Positions 1 to 7,920 of a DNA stretch of 64,000 nucleotides are shown one piece after another. The DNA lies in contig JAIUOF010000009.1 of assembly GCA_020161355.1 (NCBI GenBank), positions 124,001 to 188,000 of the forward strand. Direction: 5' to 3'. Positions within the stretch are counted from its first letter, which is position 1, and each line of letters begins with the position of its first letter. This DNA comes from Bacteroidota bacterium (GTDB taxonomy: Bacteria; Bacteroidota; Bacteroidia; Cytophagales; Spirosomataceae). A program made the translations under genes and the position numbers. The notes beneath the pieces were generated by a model. The model searched no databases, had not been told where the DNA came from, and worked only from the letters and a program-made list of their open reading frames with translations.

Positions 1-2
1 CA

Positions 3-479
3 TGGAGTCAATTGAAGCAAAACGTACCGGGATTTTTTGGTTTCGGAACAGCCCTGCAAAAGAAAATAGACCAGGGAAAACTGGATGAGTTGAGGTCACT
101 TTTTGAAAATTCTTTGTATTTCAAAACCTTGATGCAAAATTCTATGATGGCCCTTTCAAAAACCTATTTTCCTTTAACTTCTTACATGAAAAATGACCCG
201 GTTTACGGTGAGTTTTGGAATATTTTGTACGAGGAAAGTCAACGGAGTATTCAAAATATGCTGTTAGTTTCTGGTCAAAAGGAGTTGATGGAAACTGACC
301 CAATCAGCATGCTTTCAGTAAATTACCGTGAGCACATTGTATTACCACTTTTGGCTATACAACAATATGCCCTTCAAAAACTGGAAGAAACTGAAGATGA
401 AACTGAAAAACAGGTTTTTGAAAAAATGGTAACCCGATCACTATTCGGAAATATCAACGCCAGCCGCAATTCGGCATAA
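3..479 (+). CDS. ppc: Phosphoenolpyruvate carboxylase, C-terminal fragment (cut by window edge)
   Basis: The frame is open from the first bases of the window, so the gene starts upstream and about 158 C-terminal residues are visible. The fragment begins WSQLKQNVPGFFGFGTAL, which matches the conserved C-terminal segment of PEP carboxylases. It then has the usual all-helical tail (YREHIVLPLLAIQQYAL) ending in RNSA. PEP carboxylase is a cytosolic homotetramer that makes oxaloacetate from PEP and bicarbonate to refill the TCA cycle. An AT-rich hairpin with a T-run follows the stop. The family call rests only on this last segment; the catalytic residues lie outside the window. Confidence 0.85.
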   Translation, partial: WSQLKQNVPGFFGFGTALQKKIDQGKLDELRSLFENSLYFKTLMQNSMMALSKTYFPLTSYMKNDPVYGEFWNILYEESQRSIQNMLLVSGQKELMETDPISMLSVNYREHIVLPLLAIQQYALQKLEETEDETEKQVFEKMVTRSLFGNINASRNSA

Positions 480-505
480 CAAGCATATTCTTTCCAAATT
501 TTTAT

Positions 506-560
506 TTCCATATTTTGCAAATTATTCTCAAATTGTTTGCAAAATATGGAATCTTTTTTT
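506..560 (+). terminator. Hairpin with T-run after ppc; may double as operator for the next pair
   Basis: A 16-bp perfect inverted repeat (506-521 with 536-551, core CCATATTTTGCAAA) encloses a 14-nt loop and is followed by TCTTTTTTT. This has the form of an intrinsic terminator for ppc. The stem is AT-rich, unusually long and perfectly symmetric, and lies 20 bp before the GNAT/HTH pair, so it could also bind the HTH protein. The terminator role is likely; the operator role is inference. Confidence 0.6.
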
Positions 561-571
561 ATATTTATGAA

Positions 572-1039
572 ATGAATATTGTAGATGTTTCCACAGATGA
601 GCTAATTCCAATAGAGATTTTACCTGTCGAAAAAACAGATTACAAATTCATTTCAAAAAATCGTTATTTCTTCAATTGGAAAGAAGAACAAAATCAGGAA
701 GTTTTAAAGCTTATTATTAAAGGTAAAAATGATATTTTGGGGTTGATTTCCTATGAAGATATTCCCGAAGAATGGCGATTTCACATCAGACTTTTAACAG
801 TTTCAAAAGAAAATAAAGGAGCAAATAGGAAATATAGTAAAATTGCCGGGAACCTAATTGTTTACCTCGCAAAGCTGGCAATTAGAAAATACGGAATAAT
901 GGGATGTGTATCATTAAGGCCCAAAACTCAAATTGCACAACATTACATAAAAAATTACAAAATGAAAATAACAGGAATGACTTTAAGCTTGGAAGTTCCT
1001 GAAATTTTGGACTTAATCAATCAATACGAAAATGAATAA
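572..1039 (+). CDS. GNAT-like acetyltransferase-fold protein, toxin-like partner of the following HTH gene
   Basis: The protein has 155 residues from ATG 572; an in-frame TTG at 515 lies inside the terminator hairpin and is rejected. The order of secondary structure resembles a small GNAT domain: N-terminal MNIVDVSTDELIPIEILPV, strands RFHIRLLTVSKEN, then the segment RKYSKIAGNLIVYLAKLAIRKYG and a C-terminal CVSLRPKT strand. No clear Q/RxxGxG/A acetyl-CoA loop is visible; KENKGANRKYSKIAG is the closest candidate. From memory, similar proteins in other Bacteroidota are paired with an HTH protein like the next gene. The genes overlap by 8 bp, as in toxin-antitoxin operons. Function as a toxin is inference; a degenerate, non-catalytic GNAT is also possible. 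Confidence 0.6.
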   Translation: MNIVDVSTDELIPIEILPVEKTDYKFISKNRYFFNWKEEQNQEVLKLIIKGKNDILGLISYEDIPEEWRFHIRLLTVSKENKGANRKYSKIAGNLIVYLAKLAIRKYGIMGCVSLRPKTQIAQHYIKNYKMKITGMTLSLEVPEILDLINQYENE

Positions 1040-1550
1040 GAAAAGCGAAGAATATATTGATTTTGGCGTTGATTCAAGGTACAGCACAATTGAAGAAAAA
1101 ACTAGTGATGCGGTGATTTTGATGCAAGCCAGACTGGAAAGAATGAAAAATTTGCCCAAAGAGCAAATCATACGAACTAAGCTCATACAATTAAAACTTG
1201 AAATGGATGAGTTTTTGAAGCAAGGCACTTTAGGTTTATCTCATAAATTTTCTGATTTTTTGGGAAAATATATTGACATTTTGTACACAAAACATGCCTA
1301 TTTTTCCAAAGACCTAAATATTACCCCGGTGTTTTTGAGTCAAATAATCAATGGCCATAGGTTGGCAAGTGAAGAGTTTTTGTTAAAATTAACAGTCCAT
1401 TCCGAAAAAACTTTTGAAACTGTCTGCTTTTTTAATAAAAACACCTGGTTTCAGATTTTTTATCAGGAAAAAATCAATCAGCTGATTTTCAGACAGGATG
1501 AGTGGCGATCAGAAATCGAAAAACAGGTGAAATTTTCAGAGTTGGTTTAG
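1032..1550 (+). CDS. HTH (XRE-like) DNA-binding protein, antitoxin-like
   Basis: This 172-residue protein overlaps the GNAT-like gene by 8 bp and is surely co-transcribed with it. Residues about 75-125 form an XRE/Cro-like helix-turn-helix (AYFSKDLNITPVFLSQIING, then HRLASEEFLLKL), with SQIINGHR as the recognition-helix region. The N-terminal half is charged and helical and may bind the partner protein. Toxin-first, HTH-antitoxin-second order recalls HigBA, though HigB is a different fold. It probably represses its own operon; the perfect palindrome at 506-551 is a candidate site. The gene ends 8 bp from the convergent folA stop codon. Confidence 0.6.
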   Translation: MNKKSEEYIDFGVDSRYSTIEEKTSDAVILMQARLERMKNLPKEQIIRTKLIQLKLEMDEFLKQGTLGLSHKFSDFLGKYIDILYTKHAYFSKDLNITPVFLSQIINGHRLASEEFLLKLTVHSEKTFETVCFFNKNTWFQIFYQEKINQLIFRQDEWRSEIEKQVKFSELV

Positions 1551-1558
1551 AAAATTTT

Positions 1559-2047
1559 TTAGTTTTTCGAAAACTCCATCACCTCAAAATCAAATTCATT
1601 CTTTTCATTTTTCTGAAAAGCAGTTTGGGAAATAAGATTCCAGGAAAGGTATGGTACAAAATCAAAAAATGCATCGGCTTCTGGAGCAGCTTCTACCATG
1701 GTAAGATATATCTTGTTGGCATATTTTCCGGCTAACTTGTATATTTCTGCACCACCCAAAATAAATATTTCTTCATCGGAATTTTCAAATAATTCTAAAG
1801 CTGACTCCAGGCTATTTACGATTTCTACACCTCCTATTTTTAAGTCTTTTTGTCTGGTAATTACGACATTTCTGCGGTTTGGCAGAGGTTTTCCAAGCGA
1901 ATCATAAGTTTTTCGGCCCATAATAACAGCATGACCTGAAGTAACTTTTTTGAAATTTTTTAAGTCATCAGAAAGTCTCCAAAGCAATTGGTTATCTTTT
2001 CCAATCGCTTTATTTTTTGCCACCGCCACTATTATCGAAACCGTCAT
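1559..2047 (-). CDS. folA: Dihydrofolate reductase
   Basis: NADPH-dependent reduction of dihydrofolate to tetrahydrofolate in the cytosol. From ATG 2047 the protein is 162 residues, the normal family length. The longer reading frame to 2107 adds 20 residues of no family similarity. Visible signatures are SIIVAVAKNKAIG at the N-terminus, LLWRLSDDLKNFKKVT with the catalytic acidic residue D28, the NADPH-binding segment VIMGRKTYDSLGKPLPNRRN, and IFILGGAEIY. The Pro that usually precedes the active-site Trp is Leu here, a mild variation. The gene stands alone without thyA, divergent from the SDR gene. The 98-bp divergent region contains inverted copies of GATATTTG (2065-2072 and 2094-2101), which resemble weak -7 elements for both directions. 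Confidence 0.93.
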   Translation of the reverse strand: MTVSIIVAVAKNKAIGKDNQLLWRLSDDLKNFKKVTSGHAVIMGRKTYDSLGKPLPNRRNVVITRQKDLKIGGVEIVNSLESALELFENSDEEIFILGGAEIYKLAGKYANKIYLTMVEAAPEADAFFDFVPYLSWNLISQTAFQKNEKNEFDFEVMEFSKN

Positions 2048-2145
2048 TTCAGAATATTTTTTTGCAAATATCATGGTTTTAAATAATATATCAGATATTT
2101 GAATCAATTACATACATATTTTAGTTTTATAAAAAACAGAATAAA

Positions 2146-2847
2146 ATGAGCAAAACAGCAATAATTACCGGAGGGTCAAAAGGAATTGGTCTGGGTGTAG
2201 CAGAAGCCATGCTGAAAGAAGGCATCAATGTAGTGATTACTGGTCGGGATTTAGAAGCCCTGGGAAAAGCGGAGATTCAATTAAATGCACTTAGCCCCGG
2301 AAAAACTTTGGTGATAGAAGCCGACGTAAGAAATATGACTGAGATGAAAAAGGTAATTGCTTCCACAATGGAGAAGTTTGGAGGGGTAGATTATCTCATC
2401 GCCAACGCCGGAGTTGGTCATTTCGCCAATATCATAGACCTGACCGAAGAACAATGGAACAACACTATTGATATCAACCTGACCGGCGTTTTCAATAGCG
2501 TGAAGGCTTCACTCGATGCTTTGATTAAAAGTCAGGGTTATATCATCACCATTGCCAGTTTGGCGGGAACCAATTTCTTTGCCAACGGCTCAGCTTACAA
2601 TGCCTCAAAATTTGGTCTGGTAGGCTTTTCACAGGCTATAATGCTCGATTTACGTGATAAAGGCATCAAAGTGAGCACCATAATGCCGGGCTCAGTGGCG
2701 ACGTTTTTCAATGGCCATGAACCCACCGGAAAAGATGCCTGGAAGATTCAGCCCGAAGATATTGGCCAGATTGTAGTGGATCTGATCAAAATGCCGGCAA
2801 GAACATTGCCTTCAAAAGTAGAAGTGAGACCTTCGCAGACGAAGTGA
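2146..2847 (+). CDS. SDR-family short-chain dehydrogenase/reductase
   Basis: Classical short-chain dehydrogenase of 233 residues. The Rossmann cofactor motif TGGSKGIG is at residues 8-15, the NAG motif starts at N86, the catalytic serine is S138 (IASLAG), and the YxxxK pair is Y151/K155 (SAYNASKFG). The arginine in TGRDLEALG favours NADP(H). After the active site comes PGSVATFFNG, typical of 3-oxoacyl-ACP-reductase-like members. The protein is probably cytosolic, and the substrate cannot be read from sequence. There is no fatty-acid-synthesis neighbour, so FabG is not assigned. A perfect hairpin without T-run follows the stop. Confidence 0.9.
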   Translation: MSKTAIITGGSKGIGLGVAEAMLKEGINVVITGRDLEALGKAEIQLNALSPGKTLVIEADVRNMTEMKKVIASTMEKFGGVDYLIANAGVGHFANIIDLTEEQWNNTIDINLTGVFNSVKASLDALIKSQGYIITIASLAGTNFFANGSAYNASKFGLVGFSQAIMLDLRDKGIKVSTIMPGSVATFFNGHEPTGKDAWKIQPEDIGQIVVDLIKMPARTLPSKVEVRPSQTK

Positions 2848-2855
2848 GGGGGTTT

Positions 2856-2879
2856 CTTGTTTGTGGGGACACAAACAAG
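2856..2879. repeat. Perfect 10-bp inverted repeat, GGGA loop
   Basis: Arms 2856-2865 (CTTGTTTGTG) and 2870-2879 are perfectly complementary around a 4-nt loop, and two G-T pairs could extend the stem. It lies 8 bp after the SDR stop. There is no T-run, so it is not a canonical intrinsic terminator. It may stabilise the mRNA 3' end or be a member of a dispersed palindromic family. No second copy was noticed by eye in this window. Confidence 0.45.
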
Positions 2880-2951
2880 GGCGATTATAGAGTAGTAAGG
2901 TCAAATCCAAAGGCTAAAAAAATATAAAATGGTAGAATGATTTACATTTTA

Positions 2952-3950
2952 TTATTTACAATATTTATCATAAAGTGTTTTGGCCTTTTTCTGCTCTAAA
3001 AAAATCAACTGCTCATAATCTTTACAAGCTTCTTCTTTTTTTCTCAGGAAAATATTCGATGCGGCATGCTGGTAATAGGCATTTACGTTTAGCGGATTAT
3101 AATCAATCGCCTTCTGATAATATCTTTCCGCTTGCCTGTATGAGCCCCGCTCAAAAAGCTCAGTACCATAATCGTAGTAGGTAAGCGAATACGCCAGAGA
3201 ATCTACTCCGGGGTCCGGTTTTCTTTCAGTATATCCCAGATTAAAATCATATTCCACCTCCACATTTACATTCTCACCCATAAATTCGGCGGGAATCCAT
3301 TTTCCTTTGGTTTTATTAACCGCTTCTACCAGTTTTTGATTATACCTGTCATTTGAGCTAGCCAGTACTTTTACTCCTTTTAGGTCTCCTTTTTTTGTAA
3401 CTACAAACCGCACCACAAATCCTGCCCTTTTATATTCCGGAAATCCAAATTTTTCAAAAATATAATCCATCGGAGTCCTGGTTTTGTCAAAGAAATAAGG
3501 CTCGAGTTTACCAAAAACTACTTTATAAACCTTCTCGCCATTTTTTGAGGTGTAAACTTCAGGCGAATAAGTAAGATCATTAAGTTTTTTGGGCTCAAAA
3601 ATGATCTTTAGGGCTTTGGTGGGGTCATCTTCATTTGCCTGATCCAAAACTAACTGTATTTCAGACACGCTCCTGAGTTTTAAAACAAATTCTTTGAAAA
3701 CCAGCAAACTATCTTTGTATTTATAGGCATATTTTGTGGCTTTATTCTCAGAAATTAGCAATAAGGAATCGTCATCTATGAATTTAATATCAAACTGGGC
3801 ATTTCTAAAATTCTCATTATAAATTTTGCTTCCATCTTTGGTTGTGAATTCTGTTTTTTTCCAGTAATTTTTCAATATTGGAGGCAGGCTGTTTTGAGCA
3901 AAAACACTTATTGAAAAGAATAACAAAAATATAAAAAGCAGATTTTTCAT
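2952..3950 (-). CDS. Secreted TonB_C-domain protein with C-terminal TPR repeats
   Basis: From ATG 3950 the protein is 332 residues and begins with a clear signal peptide (MKNLLFIFLLFFSISVFAQ). The upstream in-frame ATG at 4013 would bury that signal and is rejected. The middle part (YIFEKFGFPEYKRAGFVVRFVVTKKG..., then VKVLASSNDRYNQKLVEAV and KWIPAEFMGENVNVEVEYDF) matches the TonB C-terminal fold found in many Bacteroidota periplasmic proteins. The last about 90 residues are TPR-like (YYDYGTELFERGSYRQAERYY, AIDYNPLNVNAYYQHA). There is no N-terminal membrane anchor as in true TonB, so it is probably a periplasmic protein of unknown role rather than an energy transducer. Confidence 0.75.
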   Translation of the reverse strand: MKNLLFIFLLFFSISVFAQNSLPPILKNYWKKTEFTTKDGSKIYNENFRNAQFDIKFIDDDSLLLISENKATKYAYKYKDSLLVFKEFVLKLRSVSEIQLVLDQANEDDPTKALKIIFEPKKLNDLTYSPEVYTSKNGEKVYKVVFGKLEPYFFDKTRTPMDYIFEKFGFPEYKRAGFVVRFVVTKKGDLKGVKVLASSNDRYNQKLVEAVNKTKGKWIPAEFMGENVNVEVEYDFNLGYTERKPDPGVDSLAYSLTYYDYGTELFERGSYRQAERYYQKAIDYNPLNVNAYYQHAASNIFLRKKEEACKDYEQLIFLEQKKAKTLYDKYCK

Positions 3951-4106
3951 CAGGATTTCAAAATTTACTACCAAATAAAACTTTTTTATACAATTTACCG
4001 CAGCTTTTAACAATTTATTATGATTTAAGTCTTGTCTTTTTCACAAAACCTACCCAAAAAACATTTTAGCTAAAATAAATATAACCCACTAAGGCCCGTA
4101 AAATTG

Positions 4107-4130
4107 AAAAGGCCACCCTCTCGGGCAGCC
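4107..4130 (-). terminator. Intrinsic terminator of the S41 peptidase gene
   Basis: Read on the minus strand, GGCTGCCC-GAGA-GGGTGGCC forms an 8-bp stem with two G-T pairs and a GNRA tetraloop, followed by TTTTC. It lies 27 bp after the peptidase stop. The T-run is short, so strength is uncertain. Confidence 0.55.
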
Positions 4131-4156
4131 CTTCCAGCTTTTTTATAACCACAATC

Positions 4157-5614
4157 CTATTTGGTACTTTTTAAATATTTGACTGCAAATGAAACCCAGT
4201 CGGCTTCAGAGTCTGGAATGGTCACATCTGGTTTGATTCCCACAAATTCTATCGGATTGGCCGGTAACCTGTGGCTGTAACCCAAAGGCAATGCAAGTCT
4301 CCATCCAAAACAAGGAAGCCCCCAGTCACGCACTTCGGTGTAGTCAGCCAAGCCTTTGGTATTGGTACCCATCGTAATCACTTTTGAGCTTTGTTTAGAC
4401 TCCAGGATAAGACTCTCCGACGAACTTGCTGTGTTTTTGTTCATCAATATAACCACCTTCTGTGGGTTACTTGGATTAGGTTTAAAATCAAAAGTCTTGT
4501 CTGAAACCTGAACCAGTTGCCCCGGATTACGCTGCATTTTTCTAATCATATCCCTTAGTTTGGGATCGAGGTAAGCCGAATACTGAGGAAAATCCTGAAT
4601 GGCCTTAAGTTCGTGATTAAGCAAAATAAGATTCTCGACCGATGACCTTACCGTAGAACCCTTTCTTACAATCGGACCGTTGGCAATAAACGGAAACACA
4701 GCATCATAGCAAGTTTCATCGCCCCCGGGATTATTTCTGAAATCGATAATTAAATGTTTACTCGAACGAATAATATCAGCATTTTGGTTGACCAATTCCC
4801 GTACATATGTAGGTGCATTAGGAATGGTAAAAGGAGGCAAAACAAGTAAAGTGTTGTCTTCATCAATTTTTTCTACCCTGTAATCCGGCAATTTGTGAAT
4901 CAGGTCATCCTGCGAAGCAGATTCGGTAGGAATGGGACTGATTTTATAAAATTTATAGATATTGTCCATCTTCAGGACATTCTTAATTTGCTTGCTAAAA
5001 GTCTCTTCTGTAGTAAAGTCGGCATAATAATAAGTGGTTTTAAAACTATTTTCGCCAATTTCCTCAAGCATAAATTTATCCTTTCCGGCAGTCCAGAGGT
5101 TATCCCGTTTGTTGAGTAAGAATCCAGTATATTTTTTATCCGCAGTTTTAATAATTCCCATTCTGTAGGCTTTATCGTCGCTTTCCCAAACCCCTTCTAC
5201 TGCAGCAAGTGTAGCTTGATTTGATTTCAAATAGGACTCAAATTTAGGCTCAGAAGTAAATTTTTGTGTCCCAACCTTCGCAGCACGGGCTTCAACAGCC
5301 TCCTTGGGTTCGGTTTCAGTAAATGAGGTTTGAGTGTTAATAAACAAATGTCCATCTTTGAAGAATTCGGTCCATTCTTTCAAAATATAATAGCAGGTAC
5401 GTGGGTCGGTTACACCTTTTACTTTTGCATTGATTTTTTTATTCAATTCATCAAATTTTACCTTGGTTGCAGGTGTAATTTTCATTGAATAAGCGGCATA
5501 ATTATCCTTAACTTTCTGTGAAATCTCTTCAAAATTCTTTTTACAGTCGCAATCATCCTGGCCGTAAGTAAAAGAATATGAGGTAATTAGGAAAAATAAA
5601 ATTAGTCTTTTCAT
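4157..5614 (-). CDS. Secreted S41-family (C-terminal processing-like) serine peptidase
   Basis: This 485-residue protein has an N-terminal signal peptide (MKRLILFFLITSYSFTYGQ) with DCDC just after the cleavage site. Residues about 285-450 hold the S41 core: LIIDFRNNPGGDE (291-300) and the nucleophile loop NTASSSES (394-401, Ser about 398), followed by TKGLADYTEVRDWGLP. No PDZ domain is evident between the N-terminal helical region and the core. It is therefore closer to the PDZ-less secreted S41 proteins of Bacteroidota than to cytosolic Tsp. It probably cleaves proteins in the periplasm or outside the cell; the substrate is unknown. It is a single gene with its own terminator. Confidence 0.85.
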   Translation of the reverse strand: MKRLILFFLITSYSFTYGQDDCDCKKNFEEISQKVKDNYAAYSMKITPATKVKFDELNKKINAKVKGVTDPRTCYYILKEWTEFFKDGHLFINTQTSFTETEPKEAVEARAAKVGTQKFTSEPKFESYLKSNQATLAAVEGVWESDDKAYRMGIIKTADKKYTGFLLNKRDNLWTAGKDKFMLEEIGENSFKTTYYYADFTTEETFSKQIKNVLKMDNIYKFYKISPIPTESASQDDLIHKLPDYRVEKIDEDNTLLVLPPFTIPNAPTYVRELVNQNADIIRSSKHLIIDFRNNPGGDETCYDAVFPFIANGPIVRKGSTVRSSVENLILLNHELKAIQDFPQYSAYLDPKLRDMIRKMQRNPGQLVQVSDKTFDFKPNPSNPQKVVILMNKNTASSSESLILESKQSSKVITMGTNTKGLADYTEVRDWGLPCFGWRLALPLGYSHRLPANPIEFVGIKPDVTIPDSEADWVSFAVKYLKSTK

Positions 5615-5712
5615 TTAGTTTCGCACTATTGTTATTGTAATGTTACCAAGATTCGTGCCTAAAATGAAAAATTTCAGCAAAATGCCTCCACCTGGATTTC
5701 AAAAAATAGCAA

Positions 5713-6915
5713 TTATTCTCCTTCGGGCAACTCCAAAGTTTGGATTGGAGCTATCGCATTACCGGCGATTCCTTTGATTGAGCCGTACATATCAATGGTA
5801 TTGGTAATCACCTTTTCGATTTGCATTTCACGCTCTTTCCAGATCCGCTGCATGGCTCTTTTTTCTTTGTCCAGTTCTACTTTCAAATTGCTGAATCCCT
5901 CCACTATGGCCTCGATCTGCTGTCTAAACTGGTTGCTGGTCAAAAAATTGTATAAAATGCTCATTTTGTCGGCTTTGTTTTCATTGGCAGACCGAGCCGT
6001 TTGGGTTCTTATCAATATTTCCCTCAGCACAAATACCAGACTTTTCACCTCATGAAAACCACAAATCCAAACTCCTTCTTTCTCGCCAAAACGATCCATA
6101 TCTTTAGGCATCACCTGGGTTACCAATACAGCTATCTCGGCTCCTGCCGACCGTTGATCATCTTTTAGTTTTTCAATCCAGTCTCCGCCGAAGTTTTGTG
6201 TACGTTTACTTTCAAATATAATCTTGCCACAATCCTGCCCCAGAGAATTGACCACCGTGAGGATAGCATCGGCACCCCGCTGTCCTTTTTTTATTTCCTC
6301 CACTTTGTCGAATGGGAAAGTACGTTCGAGCAAACTTTCAATCTCGAGCTCCTGTACCTCTCCCTGAAGCTGCATAGAGCCCTGCTCGGCCTTGCGTTTC
6401 ATCTCGTTGACCAGGTTCATTTGGGTCTCGAGCTTTTTCTCGTATTCTTTTTTTACCAGCTCAAATTCCTCGTCTTTTTTCTTCTTGGCGGTTTCTTCTA
6501 TTTCTTTTGAGCGTTCTATGAGTTGCTTTTCGAGTTGAATTTTGAGCATATCCTGCTGATTTTTCAACTCTTGTTCTTTTTTGAGAAGCTCCAGCTCTTT
6601 TTGCTGGCTCAATAAAATTTGTTTTTGTTTGGCTTCATTGTCTTCTTTAAGTGCCTGCAGCTGGGCGGCATTTTGAGCTTCAGCACGTTTTTGAGCTTCT
6701 GATTGGGCAATAGCCCACATTTTTTTCTTCTCTTCCTGTTCAAAAACCCTTTTTTCTTCCGCAAGCTGCCTTTTGAGTTCTTCCATCTTCAGGGCATTGG
6801 CTTTTTCCTGAGCTTCAAGGTTTTTTTTGAGCTCTATTTCCAGATGCTTTTGCATGGCGAGGCCCGCATCAAACTGATGCCCGCAGTTGGGACAGGTGGT
6901 GAGGTTGGAAGACAT
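5713..6915 (-). CDS. DUF2130-domain protein with N-terminal zinc ribbon and long coiled coil
   Basis: From ATG 6915 there are 400 residues; the longer frame to 6975 adds an unrelated leader. The order is a single CPNCGHQFDAG zinc-knuckle-like motif (residues 8-18), then about 170 residues of highly charged heptad coiled coil (LKRQLAEEKRVFEQEEKKK and onward). The C-terminal DUF2130 domain includes SLLERTFPFDKVEEIKKGQRGAD and IIFESKRTQNFGGDWIEKL. The E-x-K and D residues in that domain recall PD-(D/E)xK nucleases, and a nuclease role is an inference from that resemblance. Only one CxxC pair is visible, so metal binding would need a second protomer. No partner gene is adjacent. Confidence 0.8.
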   Translation of the reverse strand: MSSNLTTCPNCGHQFDAGLAMQKHLEIELKKNLEAQEKANALKMEELKRQLAEEKRVFEQEEKKKMWAIAQSEAQKRAEAQNAAQLQALKEDNEAKQKQILLSQQKELELLKKEQELKNQQDMLKIQLEKQLIERSKEIEETAKKKKDEEFELVKKEYEKKLETQMNLVNEMKRKAEQGSMQLQGEVQELEIESLLERTFPFDKVEEIKKGQRGADAILTVVNSLGQDCGKIIFESKRTQNFGGDWIEKLKDDQRSAGAEIAVLVTQVMPKDMDRFGEKEGVWICGFHEVKSLVFVLREILIRTQTARSANENKADKMSILYNFLTSNQFRQQIEAIVEGFSNLKVELDKEKRAMQRIWKEREMQIEKVITNTIDMYGSIKGIAGNAIAPIQTLELPEGE

Positions 6916-7025
6916 AAGAATGATTTTTATGCAAAAATATTGAAATTTTGGTGGTGTTTGGGTCAGGGAATACAATCCTTTTTATTTTTTTCCGTTTATT
7001 AAAAAATTGAAAACACCAATTAATC

Positions 7026-7829
7026 ATGAAAAAACTCATTTTAACCACAGTTATTCTTTCAGTAATTTTCTTTTCATTTATCCCTCCAAAATCCAAAAAA
7101 CTAACTAAAATCTTAAAAGGGAGTTGGGCGTTTGTTCCGGCAGGTGAGGTAAATTTGGAAAATATTAAACAAACTACATCAGATTTCTATATTTCAAAAA
7201 CTGAAATCACCAATCTCGAATATATCACATTTCTTAATGCCATAAAAAACACCCCGGAATATGATAAAGCTCTCCCTGATACAACTGTATGGAGTAGGCA
7301 TGGGAATATTTATAATGGCTACCAAAATCAGTATTTTCGATATCCAGGATTTAGAATGTATCCTGTGGTTGGTGTAAGTTTTGAAGGTGCCAATTTATAT
7401 TGTAAATGGCTTGAAAGTCAAATAAATTCACAACTTCAAGCCCCTGAACGAGTGAAAGTGAAGCTCCCGACGGAGGCGGAATGGACAATTGCAGCACTTG
7501 GCGGTAAATCAAAAGCTATGTATCCATGGGGTAGTCCTTATTTAAAAAACGGTAAAGGTAAGTTTCTGGCAAACTTTAGGTCCGAAGAAAAAATTAAAAA
7601 TCCCAAAGGAAATATTCTTACCAACGAAGTATCCTCATTTTATCCTAACGAATATGGAATTTTTCAGATGAGTGGAAATGTATCTGAAATGATTGAAAAT
7701 CAAAATATTACAAAAGGAGGCAGTTGGAATTCGGAAGGTAATTATTTAGAAATAAGTAACAGACAAGTCATTCAATATCCTTCAAATGAAGTCGGATTTA
7801 GACCAGTTTTAATCCTTTCCAATAATTAA
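7026..7829 (+). CDS. Secreted SUMF1 (formylglycine-generating-enzyme-like) domain protein
   Basis: 267 residues with a hydrophobic N-terminus (MKKLILTTVILSVIFFSF) that is a signal peptide or anchor. The SUMF1 fold signatures are present in order: FYISKTEITNLEYITFLNA, VVGVSFEGANLYCKWLE, KLPTEAEWTIAALGG, YPWGSPYLKNG, FQMSGNVSEMIENQNITKGGSW, and GFRPVL at the end. The paired cysteines of true formylglycine-generating enzymes are not seen in the catalytic part and no sulfatase gene is adjacent, so catalysis is doubtful. Bacteroidota use this fold in gliding and type IX secretion lipoproteins (GldJ/GldK), but this protein lacks a lipobox and is shorter. Confidence 0.8.
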   Translation: MKKLILTTVILSVIFFSFIPPKSKKLTKILKGSWAFVPAGEVNLENIKQTTSDFYISKTEITNLEYITFLNAIKNTPEYDKALPDTTVWSRHGNIYNGYQNQYFRYPGFRMYPVVGVSFEGANLYCKWLESQINSQLQAPERVKVKLPTEAEWTIAALGGKSKAMYPWGSPYLKNGKGKFLANFRSEEKIKNPKGNILTNEVSSFYPNEYGIFQMSGNVSEMIENQNITKGGSWNSEGNYLEISNRQVIQYPSNEVGFRPVLILSNN

Positions 7830-7920
7830 ATAAAGAATAGGATTTCGGGGGTTCTATAAGACAAATAATTTTGGGAGAATGACAAAATTCCCTCATCTTT
7901 GCTCCAAACCCAATTGAGCC

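Noticed and set aside
2094..2101. Confident divergent promoters between folA and the SDR gene
   Set aside because: The GATATTTG elements match only 7 of 8 consensus positions and no -33 element sits at the right spacing on either strand.
5774..6510. Plus-strand open frames antisense to the DUF2130 gene
   Set aside because: They arise from the lysine/glutamate-rich coiled coil read in reverse (Phe/Leu-rich shadows) and have no independent support.
7026..7829. Assignment of the SUMF1 protein as GldJ or GldK
   Set aside because: It is shorter, has no lipobox, and no other gliding or type IX secretion gene is adjacent.
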